A stretch of DNA of 64,000 bases from Phycisphaerales bacterium (GTDB taxonomy: Bacteria; Planctomycetota; Phycisphaerae; UBA1845; Fen-1342). Shown here piece after piece: positions 7,701 through 17,244 of the stretch. Under the pieces are notes generated by a model. The model worked only from the letters and a program-made list of their open reading frames with translations. It was not told the DNA's origin and did no database searches. The stretch covers positions 1 to 64,000 of the forward strand of contig JALHJL010000004.1 in the NCBI GenBank assembly GCA_022839625.1. The letters run 5' to 3'. The position numbers and the translations under genes were made by a program. Each line of letters begins with the position of its first letter. The stretch's first letter is position 1.

Positions 7701-8627
7701 ATGGCGTTTGACAGCGAAGCCCTGAAGGCGCGCGTGTGGATGGCCGACGGCGGCTGGTCCACGCAGTTGCAGGTGCGCGGCCTGCCGACCGAGTTGATGG
7801 CGGAGACCGCCAACCGCACGCATCCCGAGTTGGTCGTCGAGTTGGCCCGGGCGTACCTGGACGCTGGCGCGCAATTCATCACCACCAATACCTTCGGCGC
7901 CAATCGGATCAACCTGGAACGCCGCGGCGTGGCTTCGAGTGCCGCCGGCGTTTCGCCAGTGACAGAGATCAACCGGCGCGGCGCGGAACTGGTCCGCGAA
8001 GCCATCGGCGGGCGGGAGGCATTCGTGGTCGGGTCGATCGGTCCCAGCGGCAAGATCCTGGCGGTGCGCGAGGCCACGCCGGAGCAACTCGCGCCCGTGT
8101 TCGCGGAACAGGCCCAGGCGCTGGCCGCGGGCGGGGCGGACGTGATCCTCCTGGAGACGTTCTCCGAGCTGGCCGAGATTCTGCCAGCCGTGCGAGCCGT
8201 CAAGGAAGCCACGGGGCTGCCCGTCATCGCGAGCATGTCTTTCGATTCCGGGCCGCAGCGCACCCGCACGATGATGGGGGCCGAGGCCGGCGAGTGCGCC
8301 GCCGCCCTCGAAGACGCCGAGGCCGACGTCATCGGCTGCAACTGCGGCAGCGGGATCAGCTTCGTATTGCCCGCGGTGGTGGCGTTGCGGGCGGCGACCA
8401 CCTTGCCGCTGTGGGTCAAACCCAATGCGGGCCTGCCGGAACTCGAGGGTGGGCGGACCGTCTGGAAGCAGACACCGGAGGAATTCGCCGCCTTCATCCC
8501 GCAGATCGTGGACGCCGGCGCGAATATCGTCGGCGGTTGTTGCGGAAGCGGACCGGAGCACATCCGGCGCATGGCGGCACTCGTCGCGCGTGGCAGGGCA
8601 GGTCGCGCGAAGCAAGACTTGCCGTGA
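7701..8627 (+). CDS. Homocysteine S-methyltransferase family protein
   Basis: This 308-residue protein is a single homocysteine-binding domain like the N-terminal module of methionine synthase and the betaine/S-methylmethionine homocysteine methyltransferases. The zinc-binding cysteines are readable: one in the GCNCGSG motif (Cys215 most likely) and the pair in GGCCGSG (Cys280, Cys281). The N-terminal MADGGW...Q and TNTFGANR segments also fit. It would transfer a methyl group to homocysteine to give methionine; the methyl donor cannot be inferred. The ATG at 7701 is preferred over an in-frame one at 7515 because it begins the domain and has a GAGAGG-like site nearby. The cobalamin and folate domains of MetH are absent. 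Confidence 0.88.
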   Translation: MAFDSEALKARVWMADGGWSTQLQVRGLPTELMAETANRTHPELVVELARAYLDAGAQFITTNTFGANRINLERRGVASSAAGVSPVTEINRRGAELVREAIGGREAFVVGSIGPSGKILAVREATPEQLAPVFAEQAQALAAGGADVILLETFSELAEILPAVRAVKEATGLPVIASMSFDSGPQRTRTMMGAEAGECAAALEDAEADVIGCNCGSGISFVLPAVVALRAATTLPLWVKPNAGLPELEGGRTVWKQTPEEFAAFIPQIVDAGANIVGGCCGSGPEHIRRMAALVARGRAGRAKQDLP

Positions 8628-8705
8628 AGGCGGCGTTAACGGTCGCGTCACAGGCCTCGTCCACTGTTGCGGACTTGACCGGCCCTGCGGGGCCCCCGTC
8701 CTGCC

Positions 8706-10037
<1,332 letters not shown>

Positions 10038-10492
10038 GAACCTATCCCTGGTGGGCACGCTTGATAGACCGCGCAGCGCAGCCGCGCGCAGGTCGCCGCA
10101 CATTCGGCCGCGGCCGCTACCTGCGAACGTTCTGACTACCGGCCATGGAGTGTGCCGGCTCCAGTCGCCGCAGAAACGTCCGATAACTCTTCTCGTCTTC
10201 GCACACTTTAATTACTCAGCACATACTGTATCCGCGTGCCGCAGAATCACAAGGCATCTGCCGGCGGCTGTTTGGCCCACGGCGCACTTCACCGACCGCG
10301 GCCGTTTCGTTCGGGGCGCGAGCTGCCGCCATCGCACTGACTTGGAATTGCTCGCTGTCTTGTGCCACACACACACGGCATCGCATTCCGGACCAGGGTG
10401 CGGACGGGCAGGGCGGGAAGGTCATGCTGCACGGTTGCGGCGAGCCTCACGGGAAATAGCGGCGCGATTCTCAGAATTTCGTGTGAAATGTG

Positions 10493-10521
10493 TTGCATCG
10501 TCCGAGAACTGGTGGTAAACT
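10493..10521 (+). promoter_or_regulatory. Candidate sigma-70 promoter of mraZ
   Basis: TTGCAT (10493-10498), a 17-base spacer, and TAAACT (10516-10521) match a vegetative promoter reasonably well. Transcription would start near 10528, about 60 bases before the mraZ ATG. This is inferred from sequence only. Confidence 0.5.
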
Positions 10522-10530
10522 TTCCCTATC

Positions 10531-10571
10531 TTTCCCACTGGAGACCTATCAAAAGCAGTCCAGTGGGGAAA
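10531..10571 (+). promoter_or_regulatory. Inverted repeat in mraZ leader, candidate MraZ operator
   Basis: TTTCCCACTGG and CCAGTGGGGAAA form an 11-bp inverted repeat around an 18-base loop, just after the predicted transcription start. MraZ in other bacteria binds TGGGN direct repeats in its own promoter. Here TGGG occurs once on each strand instead, so this may be an autoregulatory operator with a different arrangement, or an RNA hairpin. Confidence 0.4.
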
Positions 10572-10587
10572 TTGGCTTGGCGAGCGC

Positions 10588-11106
10588 ATGTTTCTGGTCG
10601 GCACATATGAGCTTGTTATCGATAACAAGAGTCGGTTATCGATACCGTTTGCGGTTCGACGCAAGCTCAGCGAGGAACGCGATGGTCATTCGTTCTACGC
10701 CATGCCGGGCCGCCGAAGTGGAACACTCGCGCTCTACCCGGAGCGATACTACGAGCGGCTGCGGGCGGGCTGGCCGCCGGATGACAGGCTGTCGGACGCG
10801 GCATACGCGTACCGGCAGTTCGAATTGTCGCAGACGGCGCTCCTGGATCCGGACTCTCAGGGGCGCGTGGTGCTTCCCGAGCGGCTCGCGAAGCGAGTTG
10901 GCCTGGATCGAGAGGTTGTGCTGATCGCGGTCGGCGACCATCTCGAGTTGTGGAAGCGTGATGAGTTCGCGGCGTTTGAAAGCAGTATGTGGCCCGATTA
11001 CTGGCAGCAGCGCTCGAAGGCGCTTGAGGAGATGAGCCGGCTGGCGCCGATGACCGGCGGAGCAACGAATCAGGTCGTGGGTGAGACAGCCGGCACGGAT
11101 AAGTGA
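10588..11106 (+). CDS. mraZ: Transcriptional regulator MraZ
   Basis: This 172-residue protein has two SpoVT/AbrB-like (MraZ) domains, covering about residues 1-60 and 75-130. The conserved first-domain signature DNKSRLSIP is at 12-20, and the second-domain DSQGRVVLP is present. MraZ represses the division and cell-wall cluster by binding upstream of its own gene. It is the first gene of the cluster, as is usual. The C-terminal tail (about 135-172) is slightly longer than in E. coli MraZ. The start is the ATG at 10588, without a strong ribosome-binding site. A perfect 18-bp palindrome (10612-10629) lies within its 5' coding region. Confidence 0.93.
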   Translation: MFLVGTYELVIDNKSRLSIPFAVRRKLSEERDGHSFYAMPGRRSGTLALYPERYYERLRAGWPPDDRLSDAAYAYRQFELSQTALLDPDSQGRVVLPERLAKRVGLDREVVLIAVGDHLELWKRDEFAAFESSMWPDYWQQRSKALEEMSRLAPMTGGATNQVVGETAGTDK

Positions 11107-11426
11107 AGCGATAGGGTTTCGCGAGGGCGGGTTGCGACGGCGATGGAGTTCCCGTCGCCGCCGCAACCCACACGAACGTCGGAGCTGCGAGCAGCCCCGC
11201 AGTGGGTAGCGGGGCTGGCGAGCAAGGAAGCGCTCGCCCTCCGCGGGGCAGTCGTCGAGGGCTGTCCGTTTTCTGGCCGCCCGCCCGCCATGGATGGCGA
11301 GCGGGGGCCACCGGTTTCACTGCCGCCACGTTGCGAGTGGCATAACTCTAAGCGGCGGCGGGGTGCCATGTCCAGTCGTCCTCCCTCGCGGTTTGGCCCG
11401 ATCGGGCCACTGAGTGGAATTGTCCC
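11107..11426. other. Structured mraZ-rsmH spacer with several hairpins
   Basis: This gap of 320 bases holds no credible gene. It contains three successive GC-rich inverted repeats: 11129-11169 (GGGTTGCG...CGCAACCC), 11193-11216 (AGCCCCGC...GCGGGGCT) and 11217-11238 (GGCGAGC...GCTCGCC). A perfect 16-bp palindrome, TGGCCCGATCGGGCCA, lies at 11394-11409, 17 bases before the rsmH start. In most genomes this gap is short, so the structure may be regulatory or may represent inserted repeats. Confidence 0.7.
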
Positions 11427-12344
11427 GTGGTTTCAGGACCGCCCGAGCATCAGCCCGTCCTGGTTGACCACGTGCTGCGTCTGCTGAATCCGCAGCCCGG
11501 CCAGGTGATTCTGGACGGGACGGTCGGCTTGGGTGGCCACGCGCTGGCGTTGCTCCCGCGCATTCAGCCCGGCGGCCGCTACATCGGTCTGGACGTGGAC
11601 GAGGCGATGCTACGGGGCGCGCGGGACCGCCTGGGCGAAACAGCCGAGGGTTGGACGTTGTACCAAGCGAGCTACACGGCTTTCCCGGAGGTGTTGGCGG
11701 CGGCGGGCGTCCAGGCGGTCGATCATGTGCTGCTCGACCTCGGGGTGAATTCCGCCCAGCTTGAGGACGGCGAGCGCGGGTTTTCGTTCGAGCGAGACGG
11801 CCCGTTGGACATGCGGTACGACCGCAGCCAGGAAGTACGGGCCCTGGACCTCGTAAACCGGCTGCCGGAGCGCGAGCTGGCGGACCTCTTCTACCACAAC
11901 GCTCAGGAGGGCAACAGCCGCAAGGTGGCCAGGCGCATCTGCCAGGTGCGCCACGCGGGCCGGATCACCACGACGCTGGCGCTGGCCCGCGCCGTGGAGT
12001 CGGCGTACGCGGCGCGCGGACGCAGCGGCGGGAAGATCCACCCTGCGACCCGCGTCTTCATGGCCCTCCGTATCGCGGTGAACCGCGAGTTGGAGAACGT
12101 ACGCGAGTTCCTTCGGCTGGTGCCGGCGTACCTCCGCGAAGGCGGGAAGGTGGCCGTCATCAGCTTCCATAGCCTGGAAGACAGAATCGTCAAGCAGTTC
12201 ATGAGAGCCGCAAAGGCCGAGGGGACGTTTGAGGAACTGACCAGCCGGCCAGTCATCGCGGATGCGGCGGAGCGTGCGGCGAACCCGCGCAGCCGCAGCG
12301 CGAAGTTGCGCGTCGCGGCGCGGCTGCCGCGGCCGACGGAGTGA
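11427..12344 (+). CDS. rsmH: 16S rRNA (cytosine1402-N4)-methyltransferase RsmH
   Basis: This 305-residue S-adenosylmethionine-dependent methyltransferase (former name MraW) modifies C1402 of 16S rRNA. It starts with the family signature HQPVLVDHVL. It has the SAM-binding strand DGTVGLGGH, the LLDLGVNSAQLE segment and GFSFERDGPLDMRYD, and it ends in VISFHSLEDRIVKQF and the usual basic RSAKLR segment. The start is the GTG at 11427, since no ATG fits. It is the second gene of the division/wall cluster, separated from mraZ by a structured 320-base spacer and followed at once by the LysM gene. Confidence 0.95.
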   Translation: MVSGPPEHQPVLVDHVLRLLNPQPGQVILDGTVGLGGHALALLPRIQPGGRYIGLDVDEAMLRGARDRLGETAEGWTLYQASYTAFPEVLAAAGVQAVDHVLLDLGVNSAQLEDGERGFSFERDGPLDMRYDRSQEVRALDLVNRLPERELADLFYHNAQEGNSRKVARRICQVRHAGRITTTLALARAVESAYAARGRSGGKIHPATRVFMALRIAVNRELENVREFLRLVPAYLREGGKVAVISFHSLEDRIVKQFMRAAKAEGTFEELTSRPVIADAAERAANPRSRSAKLRVAARLPRPTE

Positions 12345-12355
12345 GGAGACCCGGG

Positions 12356-13267
12356 ATGGCGCTGAACGAGAAGGCCGCGATGGTGATCTGTGTCGTATTC
12401 ACCGCAGGAATGCCGTGCGCGCTGCATCGGTTCGCCGCGCAGGTCGAGGTGCCTTCGCCGCTGCGCGTGGGGGCGGTTCGCGACGGCCTGGCGGGGCTTC
12501 CGAGTGCGGCCGCATGGAACGGATCGGTGACCGCGGACCCGCGCGCCAACTGGGCTCGCCAGTTCGCGCGGCCCAACTCTTTGGACGCACAAGCGCTGGC
12601 GAACCAGGCCGCGAAGGACGCGCTGGCGCTGGCGCCGCCCGACGAACTTCTGGCGCCGCAGGGCGTCGTGACCGCCCTGCCGCCGCTCGTCTATCCCGAG
12701 CTGCTCGTCGCGGACGCCGGGGAGCTGGAACCGGGGCTGCTCCCCGGTGACGAGCAGGTCCTGGTGGCAAGCGCCGACATCGACGAGGGCGACGACGCCG
12801 ACGCCGCCCCGTCGGCCAGGCTCAAGCGCTATCGTGTGGCGAAGGGGGACACGCTGAGCCGGATCGCGCGGCGGGAGTGGAAATCGGACGACTGGCGGCT
12901 GGTGGCCTTGCTGGCGGAGGCGAATCCGGGCGTACGCGAGCGTAAGAACCGGATCGTTGTGGGCGAAGAGCTCTTCATTCCGGATGCGGCGGCCGTGCAA
13001 CGGGCCCTGGGTCGGCTGGAAACCGGTAGCGAAAGCGTAGTGGCACAGGCACCTGCGGGCGACACGAAGTCCGGCGCCGCGACAGCCGACGAGCGTTGGT
13101 ATACCATACAGCGGAAGGACACGCTGGCGGGCATCGCGCGGCGGTTCCTGAACGACGGCCGGCGCTGGCGCGAGATTGTGGCCCTGAATCGCGCGCTCGA
13201 CCCGGACAAGATCCTGCCGGGGACGCGGATCAAGCTTCCGCCGGTGATTCGGCTGGCTCAGGGCTAG
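12356..13267 (+). CDS. Membrane-anchored protein with two LysM domains
   Basis: This 303-residue protein has an N-terminal hydrophobic segment (about 8-28), a long Ala/Pro-rich region, and two LysM domains at about 155-210 and 246-297. Each LysM begins with a Y-x-V/I-x-x-x-DTL sequence (YRVAKGDTL, YTIQRKDTL). LysM binds peptidoglycan N-acetylglucosamine, so this is probably an envelope protein acting at the division site or wall. The ATG at 12356 has GAGGAG seven bases upstream. A GTG at 12341, overlapping the rsmH stop, is the alternative. Its position between rsmH and ftsL is unusual for this cluster. No enzymatic domain is seen. Confidence 0.8.
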   Translation: MALNEKAAMVICVVFTAGMPCALHRFAAQVEVPSPLRVGAVRDGLAGLPSAAAWNGSVTADPRANWARQFARPNSLDAQALANQAAKDALALAPPDELLAPQGVVTALPPLVYPELLVADAGELEPGLLPGDEQVLVASADIDEGDDADAAPSARLKRYRVAKGDTLSRIARREWKSDDWRLVALLAEANPGVRERKNRIVVGEELFIPDAAAVQRALGRLETGSESVVAQAPAGDTKSGAATADERWYTIQRKDTLAGIARRFLNDGRRWREIVALNRALDPDKILPGTRIKLPPVIRLAQG

Positions 13268-13432
13268 GAGTCTCAGGAGTCTGTTGAGAACGGATGCCGG
13301 CCTGCTGCGATGCGGCCGAAGTCTGGTTGGCTTCTCGTGGCGGGGTTTCGCGGCGCGGCCAGTTCAGGGCTCGACGGCCGGCCGGGTCTCCTGTTCCGGG
13401 GGACGCCGTAGGGCGACTCAGCTCGAAGTGAC

Positions 13433-13708
13433 ATGACGCTGTTCCGAGTGATCGTGGTGTTGGTGGGGGGCCTGGCGTTGCTGCTGGTGGTGGTGATCCT
13501 GCGCGCGGAGACGACGCGCCTGCACTACTCCATCGCCAGGTGCGAGCGGGACGCGGACGAGATGCGGCAGCAATTGGTGGAGGCGGAATTGGAATTGGCC
13601 CGACTGCGAAACCCGACCCGGATTCGGCAGCGCATCGAGCAGGCCGTCGCTCAGCCGGCGGAGGAGCCGGCGCCGGCGCCGCCCCCCCGGCGGCGCGCCC
13701 GCCCGTAG
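13433..13708 (+). CDS. ftsL: FtsL-like small division protein
   Basis: This 91-residue protein has one N-terminal membrane helix (about 4-23), a short predicted coiled coil rich in Glu/Leu/Arg (about 28-68), and a Pro/Arg-rich tail. This is the FtsL/DivIC architecture, and the gene sits in the ftsL position between rsmH and ftsI. FtsL has little sequence conservation, so the call rests on architecture and position. It would join the divisome core with FtsW and FtsI and act on the outer side of the cytoplasmic membrane. The start is the ATG at 13433. The preceding 165 bases carry no gene. Confidence 0.6.
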   Translation: MTLFRVIVVLVGGLALLLVVVILRAETTRLHYSIARCERDADEMRQQLVEAELELARLRNPTRIRQRIEQAVAQPAEEPAPAPPPRRRARP

Positions 13709-13829
13709 CGGGTCGGGCCGGGGATGTGACCGACTCCCGCGCTCGGCGTCTTCGCAGCGGCGTCAGATGGGCGCTCAACGGTAACGGAACCGCTTTTCGG
13801 CAGGCGCTGGGCGCCGGAGAACTACCAGT

Positions 13830-15653
13830 ATGCGTGGCGGCGGAGTGTTGTTCGCGGTGGCGGCGCTGCTGCTGGCCAGCGGCGGCGGGCGGTTGGCGTA
13901 CATCGAGATCACACGGGGCGGCGAGCTGCACGCCCGGGCCGAGCGGCAGCAGCGCGCCACACGGACCGTGGCGGCCCGAAGGGGCGAGATTCTGGACACC
14001 CGCGGGCGGGTACTCGCCGGCACGGTGCGCCATCCGTCGGCGTACGTCGATCCCAGCCTCCTGCGCGATGTCCGCTTTGCCGCTTACAGCGTCGCCCCGG
14101 TGCTGGGGCTGGACGCGGCGGAGCTTGAGCGGCAGCTCGTCGAATGGCAGGCCAAGGGAACGCGCTTCGCGTGGCTCAAGCGTCGGCTCAGCCCGGGGGA
14201 GCAGGAAGCGCTGGAGCGCGTGGTGAGCACGCGGAGGCTGGGGGCCGTCGATGTGCAGTTTGAGCCGACGCGCGTCTATCCGCAGGGCCGCGTCGCACCG
14301 CACGTTCTCGGCTTTGTCGGCTTGGACCGCCGCGTGCCGCCGGATGACGAGCCCGCGTACGAAGATCTTTGCGGGCGCGAGGGTATCGAGGCCGCATACG
14401 ACGACATGCTGGCCGGCCGGCCGGGGCGGCGGATTCTGACGGTGGACGTCGGGCGGCGTCCCGTGCGAGCGCCGACGGACAGCTTCCGGCCGGCGGTGGA
14501 CGGGGCCACGGTCGTCCTGACGATCGACGGGTACATTCAGCAGGTGGCCCAGAAGGTGCTGGGTGAGGCTGTGAGGAAGTTCGGCGCGGAATGGGGCGCC
14601 ACCGTCGTGTTTGATCCGTGGCTGGGCGAAGTGCTGGCGATGGCGACGATTCCGGATTACGACCCGGCCGAACCGTTGCCGCCGGATTTCGGCCGACTGA
14701 CCGAGGCCCAGCAGGAGGCCGTCCGGGAGCGCTGGCGCAACCGGGCGGTGACCGACAGCTTCGAGCCGGGCAGTGTGTTTAAGCCGTTCGTCGCTTCGTG
14801 TGCGCTGGACGAGGGCGTCGTCCGCCTGGACGAGGTGCTCGCGATCAATGGGCCGGTGCGCAACTTCGGCCGGCGGACCATCCGCGACACGCATCCCTAT
14901 GGGGCGCTCGCCGTACACGAGATCATCAGCAAGTCCAGCAACATCGGCATGGGCCTGATCGGCGCGCGGTGCGGCATGGAGCGGTTGCATCGTTTCGTGC
15001 GCTCGTTCGGATTCGGCGAGATCACCGGCCTTGGCGTGCCCGGGGAACACACCGGCCTGGTCCAGGACTTCTCGCGCTGGAACCCGTCCTACTCGCCGCA
15101 GTCGATCCCGATCGGACAGGAAATCGCCGTCACGCCGATCCAGGTGGTGACGGCCTTCAGCGTGTTCTGCAACGGCGGCGTGCTGCTGCGGCCGCGGATC
15201 GTGCGGGGGATCATCGGGCCGGAGGGCGAGACGCTGGCGGACTACTCGCAGCCGGTGGCGGTGCGCCGGGTGCTCGATGAGGCGACGGCCGAGACTTTTC
15301 GCCAGCGGGCCCTGGTGGAAACCGTAACGGCGGGGACCGGCAAGGTCGCGAAGCTGGACGAGTACCAGGTCTTCGGCAAGACCGGCACGGCCCAGATTGC
15401 CCGTCCCGGCGGCCACGGATACATCCCGGGCAAATATGTCGGGTCGTTTGTGGCGGGCGCACCCTCGGACCGCCCGCGGGTGGTTGTGCTGGTTTCGATT
15501 TACAAGCCGTCCAAAGAGGGGTATTACGGCGGTGTCGTGGCGGCGCCGGCGGTGAGGGAGATTCTCGCCGAGACGCTGGCGTACATGCAGGTGCCCCCCG
15601 AATTGGCGGTCGATGCCCGGCCCAGCCGCGGGTCGCCGCCGAAACGCCGGTGA
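13830..15653 (+). CDS. ftsI: Peptidoglycan transpeptidase, FtsI/PBP2-like (class B PBP)
   Basis: This 607-residue class B penicillin-binding protein cross-links septal peptidoglycan. It has an N-terminal membrane helix (about 5-27), a PBP dimerisation domain with the RGEILDTRGRVLAG motif, and a transpeptidase domain. The active-site triads are complete: S315-V-F-K318, S369-S-N371 and K517-T-G-T520. No PASTA domain follows. The gene lies between the ftsL-like gene and murE, and FtsW is encoded downstream, so the divisome pair is present. The ATG at 13830 has no strong ribosome-binding site; the 121-base gap before it has no gene. Confidence 0.93.
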   Translation: MRGGGVLFAVAALLLASGGGRLAYIEITRGGELHARAERQQRATRTVAARRGEILDTRGRVLAGTVRHPSAYVDPSLLRDVRFAAYSVAPVLGLDAAELERQLVEWQAKGTRFAWLKRRLSPGEQEALERVVSTRRLGAVDVQFEPTRVYPQGRVAPHVLGFVGLDRRVPPDDEPAYEDLCGREGIEAAYDDMLAGRPGRRILTVDVGRRPVRAPTDSFRPAVDGATVVLTIDGYIQQVAQKVLGEAVRKFGAEWGATVVFDPWLGEVLAMATIPDYDPAEPLPPDFGRLTEAQQEAVRERWRNRAVTDSFEPGSVFKPFVASCALDEGVVRLDEVLAINGPVRNFGRRTIRDTHPYGALAVHEIISKSSNIGMGLIGARCGMERLHRFVRSFGFGEITGLGVPGEHTGLVQDFSRWNPSYSPQSIPIGQEIAVTPIQVVTAFSVFCNGGVLLRPRIVRGIIGPEGETLADYSQPVAVRRVLDEATAETFRQRALVETVTAGTGKVAKLDEYQVFGKTGTAQIARPGGHGYIPGKYVGSFVAGAPSDRPRVVVLVSIYKPSKEGYYGGVVAAPAVREILAETLAYMQVPPELAVDARPSRGSPPKRR

Positions 15654-15672
15654 GTTGGAGTGGTGAGCCGGG

Positions 15673-17244
15673 ATGCGAAGCGGTACGACGGATAGTGCGG
15701 TGGCAGCCACAGGTGCACGAACGCTGGGTGAATTGCTGCACGGCTTGGCGACGCCGGAGGTTCTGGGCGACCTGGGCGCGACAGTCGCGAGCGGCGTGTA
15801 CGACGATTCGCGGCGGGTGCAGCCGGGCGGCATATTCGTGGCCGTCCGGGGAACCAGCGCGGACGGCCGCAGCTTCGTGGCCGATGCGCTGGCGCGAGGG
15901 GCCATCGCGGTGGTTGGTCAGGACCTGGAGCGGGCCACGGGCGCATTGACGGTCAACGTCCTTGACGCGCGCGCCGCCCTGAGCACGCTCGCACTGCGCT
16001 GGCATGGGCTGGCGGACGACGGCTGCGCGGGTCTCAAGCTGGCCGGCATCACTGGGACGAACGGCAAGAGCACGACCGCGTTCATGACGCGCGCGATCCT
16101 GCGCGCCGCCGGCCTCAAGACCGGCATGCTGGGGACGGTGCACTATGACCTGTGCGGCCGTAGCGTAACCGCTCCCATGACCACGCCCGGGCCGTTGGAG
16201 CTGGTGGCCTACCTCCGCGAGTGCATGACCGCCGGTGCCCGTGTCGCGGTGATGGAAGTCTCCAGCCATGCCCTGGACCAGCAGCGGACGGCGGGGCTGC
16301 GGTTTGCGGCGGCGGCGTTCACGAACCTGACGGGCGATCACCTGGACTACCACGGCACGTTTGAGAACTACTGCGCGGCGAAGGCCCGGCTGTTTGCGGA
16401 CCTGGACGCCGACGCGGTGGCGGTGGTCAACCGCGATGACCCGCATCATGAAGTGATGATCCGCGGTTGTCGGGCGCGAGTCGTGACATTCGCGCTGGAT
16501 CGCGATGCGGACATTTCGGCGCGCATCTCCCGCAGCACGAGCCAGGGCACGCACTACCGGATGCAGATCGACGGCCGCGAGCTGGTGTTGGAGAATGCCA
16601 TCGTCGGCCGGCACAACGTGTACAACGCCATGACCGCCGCGGGAGTGGCCCGCGCGTTGGGCGCCGGGTTTGAGGCGATTACGGCCGGCCTCCTGTCGGT
16701 ACGGAACATCCCCGGCCGCTTGCAACGGGTCCCGTGCCGCAGCGCGGCGGACGTGTTCGTCGATTACGCGCACACGGACGACGCGCTGCGCAACGTGCTC
16801 AGCGTGCTGCGGCCGCTGGCACGGCGCCGGCTGATCGTGGTGTTCGGCTGTGGCGGCGACCGTGACCGCACCAAGCGGCCCCGGATGGCCCGGGCGTCGG
16901 CCGAGTACGCGGATGCGATCCTGGTGACCAGCGACAATCCGCGGACGGAGGACCCGCGGGCCATCGTCGACGAGATCGTGGCGGGGTTCGATGACGAGGC
17001 CCGCTCACGGGTGGTCGTGGAGGTCGACCGGGCGCGCGCCATTCACGCGGCGTTGGCCGCGGCGGGAGACGGCGACGTCGTGCTGATCGCCGGCAAGGGG
17101 CACGAGAATTACCAGGAGATCAACCAGCGGCGCATTCACTTCGACGACGTGGAGGCGGCGATTCAGGCGGCCGCGGCGGTTCGAGCGGCGTCGGACGCGG
17201 GCGGCACCGTCGACAGTGGCGCACGGGGAGGTTCCGGCCTGTGA
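15673..17244 (+). CDS. murE: UDP-MurNAc-tripeptide synthetase MurE
   Basis: This 523-residue Mur ligase adds the third amino acid to UDP-MurNAc-L-Ala-D-Glu. It has three domains: the N-terminal UDP-binding domain; the central ATPase with P-loop ITGTNGKST (about 125-133) and the carbamylated-lysine region; and a C-terminal domain with DNPRTEDP. DNPR (421-424) is the signature of meso-diaminopimelate-adding MurE, so the wall is expected to contain meso-DAP. The last bases overlap the murF start (GTGA), implying translational coupling. Confidence 0.95.
   Translation: MRSGTTDSAVAATGARTLGELLHGLATPEVLGDLGATVASGVYDDSRRVQPGGIFVAVRGTSADGRSFVADALARGAIAVVGQDLERATGALTVNVLDARAALSTLALRWHGLADDGCAGLKLAGITGTNGKSTTAFMTRAILRAAGLKTGMLGTVHYDLCGRSVTAPMTTPGPLELVAYLRECMTAGARVAVMEVSSHALDQQRTAGLRFAAAAFTNLTGDHLDYHGTFENYCAAKARLFADLDADAVAVVNRDDPHHEVMIRGCRARVVTFALDRDADISARISRSTSQGTHYRMQIDGRELVLENAIVGRHNVYNAMTAAGVARALGAGFEAITAGLLSVRNIPGRLQRVPCRSAADVFVDYAHTDDALRNVLSVLRPLARRRLIVVFGCGGDRDRTKRPRMARASAEYADAILVTSDNPRTEDPRAIVDEIVAGFDDEARSRVVVEVDRARAIHAALAAAGDGDVVLIAGKGHENYQEINQRRIHFDDVEAAIQAAAAVRAASDAGGTVDSGARGGSGL

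Larger units (their letters stand above)
10038..10587. other. Divergent intergenic region before the mraZ cluster
   Basis: No gene is supported in these 550 bases; the short open frames are not convincing. The region should contain the helicase promoter and the main promoter of the cell-wall/division cluster. The latter is probably at 10493-10521, followed by the inverted repeat at 10531-10571. The stretch 10195-10260 is AT-richer than its surroundings. Confidence 0.5.

Noticed and set aside
13230..15905. An 891-codon minus-strand open frame
   Set aside because: Antisense to ftsL-like and ftsI; GC-rich shadow with no recognisable domain.
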